Of a stretch of DNA of 10,800 bases, positions 6,634 to 10,800 are shown piece by piece (positions within the stretch are counted from its first letter, which is position 1; each line of letters starts with the position of its first letter). The stretch is from Thermodesulfovibrionales bacterium. Lineage in GTDB: Bacteria > Nitrospirota > Thermodesulfovibrionia > Thermodesulfovibrionales > SM23-35. The position numbers were made by a program, and so were the translations under genes. Location: NCBI GenBank assembly GCA_022013235.1, contig JAKLQR010000277.1, forward strand, positions 1 to 10,800. The letters are read 5' to 3'. The notes under the pieces were generated by a model. The model was not told the DNA's origin and ran no database searches. It saw only the letters and a program-made list of their open reading frames with translations.

Positions 6634-7824
6634 ATGAGTCAGAATGCAAAGCCGCTGATAAAGAAGGATGTGGTCATCATCGGGGCAGGAGCTTCAGGCC
6701 TTATGTGCGCCAGAGAAGCCGGGGAGAGAAACCGTTCGGTCCTTGTCCTCGAACATATGAACAGAACAGGGAAAAAAATCAGGATTTCAGGCGGGGGACG
6801 ATGCAATTTCACCAATATACACCTGCAGCCTGACCAGTACCTGTCAGACAATCCCTATTTCTGTAAATCCGCCCTCGCGCGGTTTACCCCACGCGATTTC
6901 ATTGGCATGGCAGAACATCATGGAATAGCATACGGGGAAAAGGAAGAAGGCCAGATGTTTTGCCAGAGGTCTTCAGGGGATATCGTGAAGATGCTCGATG
7001 AGGAATGCCGGAATGCCGGGGTAAAAATACTCCTGAACTGCAGAGTGGGAAGCATAACAAAAACCGGCCATTTCTCCATTGCAACAAATTCAGGCAGGAT
7101 AGAAACAGGGGCGCTTGTTATCGCAACGGGTGGGTTGTCGTATCCTGAACTCGGGGCAACAGACCTCGGATTCCGTATCGCACAGAAGTTTGGCCTGAGA
7201 GTTACAAGGTTGAGGCCAGCGCTTGTCCCGCTTCTGTTCAGCCGTCGCGATCTGCATGCGTTTAAAGGGTTGAGCGGCATTTCATTTGATGCCGTGGTCA
7301 GGTGCAAGGGCATACAGTTCCGGGGGAAAGTCCTTTTTACCCACCAGGGAATGAGCGGCCCTGCGATTCTTCAGATTTCATCATACTGGGATTGCGGAGA
7401 TGAAATCTCGATCGACCTGATGCCCGGCATGGATTCCTATGCGCTTCTCACAGGAATGCAAAAGAGCCGGATGGAGTTGAGCAACCTTTTCTCGGCATAT
7501 CTCCCCAGAAGGTTCTGTCAGCAGTGGTGTGCAGTGAACGCGCCCTCAAGACCGGTATGCCAATATACAGAAAAGGAGCTAAGGGAAATCGCGCATAAAA
7601 TCCACCATTGGACGATACGGTTTGAACGCACTGCCGGCTATGCACAGGCAGAGGTCACCGCCGGAGGAATCGATACCTCAGAACTGTCTTCAAGGACAAT
7701 GGAATCAAAGAAGGTTCCGGGGCTTTTTTTTGCAGGCGAGGTTATTGATATTGCAGGACAGCTCGGCGGATACAACCTTCAGTGGGCATGGTCCTCGGGA
7801 TTTGCTGCAGGACAATATGCATAA
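6634..7824 (+). CDS. BaiN/YhiN (HI0933)-family FAD-dependent oxidoreductase
   Basis: This is a flavoprotein of the HI0933 family; members are annotated as NAD(P)/FAD-dependent oxidoreductases, and most have no known substrate. The 396 residues begin with a Rossmann dinucleotide-binding motif VVIIGAGASGL (13-23). The family signature GKKIRISGGGRCNFTN (46-61) follows, then the second FAD motif ATGG (164-167). TAGGI lies at 342-346. The C-terminal flavin-binding segment GEVIDIAGQLGGYNLQW occupies 368-384. No transmembrane segment is seen. ATG (6634) is preceded by GGAGAG at a rather long 16 bases; no better start exists. The 3' end overlaps maf by 8 bases, so the two are probably translated together. 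Substrate cannot be predicted. Confidence 0.93.
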   Translation: MSQNAKPLIKKDVVIIGAGASGLMCAREAGERNRSVLVLEHMNRTGKKIRISGGGRCNFTNIHLQPDQYLSDNPYFCKSALARFTPRDFIGMAEHHGIAYGEKEEGQMFCQRSSGDIVKMLDEECRNAGVKILLNCRVGSITKTGHFSIATNSGRIETGALVIATGGLSYPELGATDLGFRIAQKFGLRVTRLRPALVPLLFSRRDLHAFKGLSGISFDAVVRCKGIQFRGKVLFTHQGMSGPAILQISSYWDCGDEISIDLMPGMDSYALLTGMQKSRMELSNLFSAYLPRRFCQQWCAVNAPSRPVCQYTEKELREIAHKIHHWTIRFERTAGYAQAEVTAGGIDTSELSSRTMESKKVPGLFFAGEVIDIAGQLGGYNLQWAWSSGFAAGQYA

Positions 7825-8401
7825 CACCAGAACTGTCATACTCGCATCGGCGTCTCCGAGGAGGAAAGAGATTCTCAGAAAGACAGGGCTGAAATTCCGG
7901 GTCGATGAAAGCGACTATGAAGAAGACGCCGTTCCCGGCCTGAAGCCCCACGAACTGGTAAAATTCCATGCACGCCAAAAGGCGAGGGACGTTGCCCGCA
8001 GGCACAGAAATGCTCTCGTCATCGCTGCTGACACCATCGTCGCGTTGAAAGGCAGTCTCTACGGAAAACCCCGGAACCGGGAACAGGCAGGAGAGATGCT
8101 GAAGGCCCTGAGCGGGAAGGCACATTCAGTCATCACGGGATTTACGATAAGAGATTCTGCCGATTCCAGGGAACTCTCCGGATCAGTCGAAACAAAGGTC
8201 TTTTTCAAGCGGCTGAGCATGGATGAAATCAAGGCATATGTGAGATCAGGCGAGCCTCTCGATAAGGCGGGAGCCTACGGCATTCAGGGACTTGGCGCTG
8301 TGCTGGTAAAAAAAATCGAAGGGGATTTCTTCAACGTGGTGGGACTGCCCTTGCATGCCCTTACCGAAGCTCTGAAGAAATTCGGTGTGTTTGTGCCATG
8401 A
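7817..8401 (+). CDS. maf: Maf-family nucleoside triphosphate pyrophosphatase (YhdE-like)
   Basis: Maf proteins hydrolyse non-canonical or excess nucleoside triphosphates to the monophosphate and pyrophosphate; the YhdE branch acts on dTTP/UTP. The 194 residues carry the N-terminal ILASASPRRKEIL (8-20), the catalytic AADT motif with Asp72 (70-73), GKPRNREQA (83-91), and DKAGAYGIQG (149-158), which resembles the YhdE rather than the YceF (m7GTP) branch. GDFFNVVGLPL (169-179) closes the active site. I chose the ATG at 7817 because it directly precedes the conserved TVILASASPRR. Upstream in-frame starts lie inside the flavoprotein gene and give a non-conserved extension. It overlaps the flavoprotein stop by 8 bases and ends 1 base before the next gene. 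Confidence 0.95.
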   Translation: MHNTRTVILASASPRRKEILRKTGLKFRVDESDYEEDAVPGLKPHELVKFHARQKARDVARRHRNALVIAADTIVALKGSLYGKPRNREQAGEMLKALSGKAHSVITGFTIRDSADSRELSGSVETKVFFKRLSMDEIKAYVRSGEPLDKAGAYGIQGLGAVLVKKIEGDFFNVVGLPLHALTEALKKFGVFVP

Positions 8402-8402
8402 G

Positions 8403-9125
8403 ATGTGCCCCAAATTTGAGCTGACCATGCAGATTCCCCCTTATCTTGTGAACGAACATTATGACGACCGCTATTTCGATGTGGTCAATGCAATTGAAGA
8501 AGCGAAGCACATCTTTTTTCGGGGTACCGGCATCATAGATATCCTTTCCACCGCAGGACAGGGCAGGAAAGAATTCAGAATAGGCGAGACAGGCTTCGGC
8601 GCAGGCCGTCTGCTCATTGCTCTCATGGATTTTCTGGACAATTGCGGCATCACGGATATAGCGATTATCTACAATTCCGTTGAACTGCATCCGGTCACTT
8701 CCGAGCGAATGGCGTCCATTCTCGAAGGATTCAGAACAGAGACGGGTCAGCTTATTGATCTGCTTGTCCGGAATTACAGCCGCGTCGAAATTTCCAGACC
8801 GGGGTGGCACCAGATACAACTCACCCGGCCTTTTGGCACCCTGACCTTGAATCTCTGGATTGGTGAGGCCCTCGAAATGGTCCAGGCACTCACCATTCCC
8901 TGTGACACATGGTTTCTGGATGGTCATGGACCAAAGAAAAACCCCTCCATATGGAGGCGTGAGCTTCTTATGGCGATCGGAGAAAAAACAGTGCCCGGCG
9001 GGACCTGTGCCACCTATACTGTTGCCGGAGCCGTAAGACGGGGACTTATCGCTGCGGGGTTTTCTGTCGAGCAACGCCCTGGTTTTGGTGGGAAAAAATC
9101 AGTGCTCAAAGGACTAAAACTGTAG
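8403..9125 (+). CDS. mnmD: MnmD-like (DUF752) tRNA U34 methyltransferase, stand-alone
   Basis: MnmD-type enzymes methylate 5-aminomethyl-2-thiouridine at tRNA wobble position 34, using SAM. In enteric bacteria the domain is fused to an FAD domain (MnmC); here it stands alone, as in Aquifex. The 240 residues show RYFDVVNAIEEAKHIFFRGTG (23-43), SAM motif IGETGFGAG (60-68), SVELHP (92-97; usually EKHP-like), acidic motif WFLDGHGPKKNPSIW (170-184; usually FLDGFAPAKNPxMW), TYTVAGAVRRGLIAAGF (204-220) and PGFGGKKSVLKG (226-237). All blocks occur in family order with some unusual residues. ATG 8403 starts 1 base after the maf stop and suggests termination-reinitiation; ATG 8427 is an alternative 8 codons inside. 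A GTG at 8385 overlaps maf and is less likely. The flavoprotein two genes upstream is not of the MnmC oxidoreductase family. Confidence 0.85.
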   Translation: MCPKFELTMQIPPYLVNEHYDDRYFDVVNAIEEAKHIFFRGTGIIDILSTAGQGRKEFRIGETGFGAGRLLIALMDFLDNCGITDIAIIYNSVELHPVTSERMASILEGFRTETGQLIDLLVRNYSRVEISRPGWHQIQLTRPFGTLTLNLWIGEALEMVQALTIPCDTWFLDGHGPKKNPSIWRRELLMAIGEKTVPGGTCATYTVAGAVRRGLIAAGFSVEQRPGFGGKKSVLKGLKL

Positions 9126-9160
9126 TGCAGGCATCTATTTCTTTTGTCGGTTTTCCTCGT

Positions 9161-9192
9161 TGCTCACATAATACTACGATCTGAGCATTTTT
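9161..9192 (+). terminator. possible weak terminator after mnmD-like gene
   Basis: TGCTCA (9161-9166) and TGAGCA (9182-9187) can pair around a 15-base loop and are followed directly by five T residues (9188-9192). They lie 36 bases after the mnmD-like stop, in a gap between convergent genes where a terminator is expected. The six-pair stem with a long loop is weak, so this is only a candidate. Confidence 0.3.
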
Positions 9193-9239
9193 ATAGAGCA
9201 CTCTGTTCTGTTAACCCGGCAAGTAAATACTTTAAAATC

Positions 9240-9314
9240 GTCATTGTCCTGCATGACCGGACAATCCAGAACCTATTGGAAAGACTGGATTCCCCGATCA
9301 AGTCGGGGAATGAC
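9240..9314. repeat. pair of related hairpins forming a larger inverted repeat (REP/MITE-like)
   Basis: The 30-base arms 9240-9269 and 9285-9314 are inverted copies of each other, matching at 22 of 30 positions. They share the ends GTCATT and AATCCAG and are separated by 15 bases. Each arm also folds on itself: ATTGTCC/GGACAAT (9243-9249 with 9259-9265, 9-base loop) and TTCCCCGA/TCGGGGAA (9290-9297 with 9303-9310, 5-base loop). The ends resemble dispersed 'GTCATTCC...GGAATCCAG' palindromic repeats that I know from many bacterial genomes. It lies between two convergent genes, where it could also act as a two-way transcription end. There is no coding sequence in it. Confidence 0.75.
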
Positions 9315-9360
9315 AAACAATAGAGGTTCATCTGTTTATTTGCCAAAGTAATAACAGAAA

Positions 9361-9852
9361 TCAGCCGCCTTCTTCTTCTTCCTCAATAACCACAAGCATC
9401 AGGCCGCAATCGGAGCACTCATTCTCGCCGGTACCCACAGGGGAACCACAGGCCGGGCACCTGCCCTGGCTGATCAGTTCATTGGAAGCCCGCAACTCCG
9501 GATGTATTTCCATGTAGTATTCAGCAATGCGCTCTTGTGCCCTTTCAAAGTCCTCTTTAGATACGATCAACATGCATTTGGGGCGACAGCCTTTGTTACA
9601 GCCGGCATCGGAAGTGACCGTGCAAGGGATTCCGGCATTGATGAGGACCTTGTACAGTTCACCTAACCACTTCAGGTCGCCTTCCCTGACCACGACTGAG
9701 TTTTCAACGGCCTTCGCCATCAGCCGCTTCTTTTCTTCCTGTGCCTGTCTGTGCTCCTCGTGCAAAAGGAGGACCGCGCCGCAATCAGCGCATTTCCCAA
9801 TATGCGGCAGATATTCCACTTCGCAATCAGGACATATTTTATTTCGGTTCAT
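9361..9852 (-). CDS. double zinc-ribbon protein with DUF2007-like middle domain
   Basis: Function unknown. The 163-residue protein has three parts. Residues 7-24 form an N-terminal zinc ribbon, CPDC...CADC (Cys7, 10, 21, 24). Residues about 52-112 (SVVVREGDLKWLGELYKVL, then CMLIVSKEDFERAQERI) resemble the small alpha/beta DUF2007 'putative signal transducing' domain, often tied to zinc ribbons. Residues 132-149 form a C-terminal ribbon, CPACG...CSDCG (Cys132, 135, 146, 149). Three extra cysteines (85, 89, 93) in GCNKGCRPKC are unusual. An acidic tail (EEEEEGG) ends it. No signal peptide or membrane segment is seen, so it is cytoplasmic. The ATG at 9852 lies at the very edge of a repeat and has no Shine-Dalgarno sequence, so its original upstream region may have been replaced. 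A start inside the gene is less likely because the first CPDC pair begins at residue 7. Confidence 0.8.
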   Translation of the reverse strand: MNRNKICPDCEVEYLPHIGKCADCGAVLLLHEEHRQAQEEKKRLMAKAVENSVVVREGDLKWLGELYKVLINAGIPCTVTSDAGCNKGCRPKCMLIVSKEDFERAQERIAEYYMEIHPELRASNELISQGRCPACGSPVGTGENECSDCGLMLVVIEEEEEGG

Positions 9853-9935
9853 AGTTCGGGACTAGGGAAATAAAAATATATTTTCCGGTTCATTCTTTTA
9901 TATTAGCAGAGCTTGGAATAAATTAGAGGCAAGAG
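9851..9935. repeat. direct repeat, copy 1 (left flank of hicBA)
   Basis: This 85-base copy matches 10427-10510 in the same orientation at 78 of 85 aligned positions (six substitutions, one 1-base gap). The last 37 bases, beginning TATATTAGCAGAGC and ending GGCAAGAG, are identical. The differences cluster in an AT-rich stretch between GGGAAAT and TATTTTCC. A weaker resemblance continues to about 9955 after an insertion in the other copy. Its first two bases belong to the start codon of the zinc-ribbon gene. It has no coding potential and no transposase beside it. Confidence 0.92.
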
Positions 9936-9963
9936 AGGGAATAGACAAGGCAGCAATTCTGCA

Positions 9964-10170
9964 TCACTTTTCAAAGTCGGACTTATTTAGACCGGACTGG
10001 CGCACTATAGAGGCAAACGTGCCATGCGGCATTTCTTTTCTCGGCGAGGGGACAATTACTGTTCTGTCATCTTTGCGTAACTTCTTATGGCTTCCGGTCT
10101 GGTCTATCTCAATGAACCCTTTTTTCATAAGCACTGCAAGAATATGCCGGGATGAGTGCAGCTTAGGCAT
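9964..10170 (-). CDS. hicA: HicA-family mRNA interferase toxin
   Basis: HicA toxins are small double-stranded-RNA-binding-fold RNases that cut mRNA and are neutralised by HicB. The 68 residues carry the family core: MKKGF (15-19), GSHKKLRK (26-33) with the catalytic histidine at His28, the strand TVIVPSPRKEMPHGT (37-51) and SIVRQSGLN (54-62). All expected elements are present, so the toxin is probably active. The start ATG (complement of 10168-10170) overlaps the hicB stop by 8 bases, with GGAG about 12 bases upstream inside hicB. The antitoxin-first order and overlap suggest coupled translation with antitoxin in excess. The pair sits between two long direct repeats. Confidence 0.93.
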   Translation of the reverse strand: MPKLHSSRHILAVLMKKGFIEIDQTGSHKKLRKDDRTVIVPSPRKEMPHGTFASIVRQSGLNKSDFEK

Positions 10171-10381
10171 AAATCTTTGCTTCTCCGATTAATGTTTCTC
10201 CTATATCGTGGAAAGCGGAAAGTTTCTTTTTTGGCTCATTGCGAAAATAGAGCTCAACTGCATCTTTAAGGTTGCTTATTGCCTCTTCAATAGTATCACC
10301 GCAACTGGCGATATCAATATTCAGGCACTGAGAAACATAATATGTTCCTTCCCTGTAGATAACATATTTGAACGCTTTCAT
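10163..10381 (-). CDS. hicB: HicB-family antitoxin, short form
   Basis: HicB antitoxins bind and block HicA. The 72 residues contain the partial RNase-H-like fold typical of the family: KYVIYREGTYYVSQC (5-19), NIDIASCGDTIEEAISNLKDA (21-41), then VELYF (42-46). The length covers only that domain; the C-terminal ribbon-helix-helix or helix-turn-helix DNA-binding domain of longer HicB proteins is missing. Self-repression through HicB binding DNA directly is therefore not expected. The ATG has a near-perfect ribosome-binding site. The gene is first in the two-gene minus-strand operon and overlaps hicA by 8 bases. Family identification is firm. Confidence 0.92.
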   Translation of the reverse strand: MKAFKYVIYREGTYYVSQCLNIDIASCGDTIEEAISNLKDAVELYFRNEPKKKLSAFHDIGETLIGEAKIYA

Positions 10382-10388
10382 TTGTTAT

Positions 10389-10396
10389 ACCTCCTT
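10389..10396 (-). promoter_or_regulatory. strong ribosome-binding site of hicB
   Basis: On the minus strand the sequence AAGGAGGT lies 7 bases before the hicB ATG, an ideal match to the 16S rRNA anti-Shine-Dalgarno. HicA has only a weaker, distant GGAG. This difference would favour more antitoxin than toxin, as usual in such pairs. Confidence 0.85.
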
Positions 10397-10426
10397 CTTT
10401 AAATTATATAGGTATTTTGACATATT

Positions 10427-10510
10427 ATAGTTCGGGACAGGGAAATTAATAGTTATTTTCCGGATCATTCTTCTATATTAGCAGAGCTTGGAATAAATTA
10501 GAGGCAAGAG
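10427..10510. repeat. direct repeat, copy 2 (right flank of hicBA)
   Basis: The 84-base partner of the copy at 9851, in the same orientation, offset 576 bases. It begins ATAGTTCGGGACAGGG and ends in the shared GAGGCAAGAG. After it, 23 bases (10511-10533) have no counterpart next to copy 1. A weaker match (AGGGAGTAAAGACAGCA, 10534-10550) to 9936-9955 follows, so the original repeat may have been longer. It lies just upstream of hicB and could supply part of its promoter. Confidence 0.92.
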
Positions 10511-10800
10511 TATGGTAGGGTCTTGTGAAAGGAAGGGAGTAAAGACAGCACGATGTCAAATACTCACAGAAGTCTTTGCAGCGGCCTCCAAACTCGAGAT
10601 AGCATATTGCACTTTATAAAACTCGCCGTTAGTAAATAACTTCACCTGCAATGAATCATATCTAATCCCTTGAAATTATTGAAGATTACTGTTACAACTA
10701 TTTATCATTAGTGGCCGGAGAAAGTTAAAAGCAAAGTGGCCTGTTCGGCTCGATTGTTGGATAATAGTGGTGACGAAACTCTATACCAGCAAGGAGGAAC
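10511..10800. other. 290 bases without a convincing gene
   Basis: No long open frame, tRNA or recognisable riboswitch is visible. The most protein-like stretch is a 39-codon open frame on the minus strand (10675 to 10556) with only a weak GTG start; it may be a gene remnant. A direct repeat of AGTGGCC occurs near 10710 and 10735. GATAAT (10760-10765) could be a -10 box but lacks a -35 partner. The stretch ends in a ribosome-binding site, so at least its last part is probably the leader of a plus-strand gene. Confidence 0.6.
10791..10797 (+). promoter_or_regulatory. ribosome-binding site for a gene starting beyond the window
   Basis: AAGGAGG lies 3 bases from the right edge, with no start codon after it inside the window. 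At normal spacing a start codon would fall a few bases outside. The match is as strong as that of hicB, but with no visible coding sequence this stays a prediction. Confidence 0.4.

Noticed and set aside
7622..7816. 65-codon upstream extension of maf
   Set aside because: It overlaps the conserved FAD-binding C-terminus of the flavoprotein and has no Maf similarity; the family begins at the ATG at 7817.
8385..8402. GTG at 8385 as the start of the mnmD-like gene
   Set aside because: It lies inside maf, adds six non-conserved residues and has no ribosome-binding site; ATG 8403 sits right after the maf stop.
10417..10422. TTGACA on the plus strand upstream of hicB as a promoter
   Set aside because: No acceptable -10 box follows at 16-18 bases, and it points away from hicB. 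TATAAT matches on the minus strand also lack -35 partners, so I list no hicB promoter.
9851..10510. Two-copy repeat as a short CRISPR array
   Set aside because: The repeats are about 85 bases long and separated by two genes rather than by a short spacer, and there are only two copies.
10705..10800. Possible riboswitch or sigma54 promoter at the right edge (GG...GC pattern and GAAACTCT stretch)
   Set aside because: The GG to GC spacing is two bases short for sigma54, and no riboswitch core I know (c-di-GMP, glycine, fluoride, guanidine) can be completed from the bases present.

Overview
The window carries a chromosomal outer-membrane-biogenesis cluster of a diderm (Gram-negative) bacterium that makes lipid A, followed by housekeeping genes and a small accessory region. 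The plus-strand order bamA, ompH/skp, lpxD, fabZ, lpxA, lpxI is the classic envelope operon. The UDP-diacylglucosamine hydrolase is the LpxI type rather than the LpxH type of enteric bacteria. The gene order, LpxI, moderate GC content, frequent AGA/AGG arginine codons and a stand-alone MnmD-like gene fit a Nitrospirota- or Desulfobacterota-like organism. That placement is inference; no rRNA or marker gene settles it.

Bases 2-4781 hold bamA (5' end outside the window), ompH/skp, lpxD, fabZ and lpxA, tightly packed. BamA inserts outer-membrane proteins, Skp chaperones them in the periplasm, and LpxA, LpxD and FabZ supply and attach the 3-hydroxyacyl chains of lipid A. The ompH gene has an in-frame TAG at codon 133. 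The conserved-looking C-terminal 47 codons remain open behind it, and their stop overlaps the lpxD start by one base. A low-GC gap with a 28-bp inverted repeat (4789-4878) separates lpxA from lpxI, and a possible promoter lies in its right arm.

Bases 4911-9125 continue on the plus strand: lpxI; a secreted protein with a glutamine-amidotransferase-like fold (5784-6590); then a close-packed trio of a BaiN/YhiN-type flavoprotein, a Maf nucleotide pyrophosphatase and an MnmD-like tRNA-wobble methyltransferase. The last two junctions are an 8-bp overlap and a 1-bp gap.

Bases 9126-10800 are accessory in character. They hold a pair of related hairpins (9240-9314), a minus-strand double zinc-ribbon protein with a DUF2007-like middle, and a minus-strand hicB-hicA toxin-antitoxin pair. 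The TA pair is bracketed by two direct repeats of about 85 bp (9851-9935 and 10427-10510). The last 290 bases hold no convincing gene but end in a strong ribosome-binding site, suggesting a plus-strand gene starts just outside.

I found no CRISPR array, rRNA, tRNA, transposase or recognisable riboswitch. The observations most worth following are the interrupted ompH, the repeat-bracketed HicBA module, the hairpin pair with compensatory differences, and the inverted-repeat element in the lpxA-lpxI gap.
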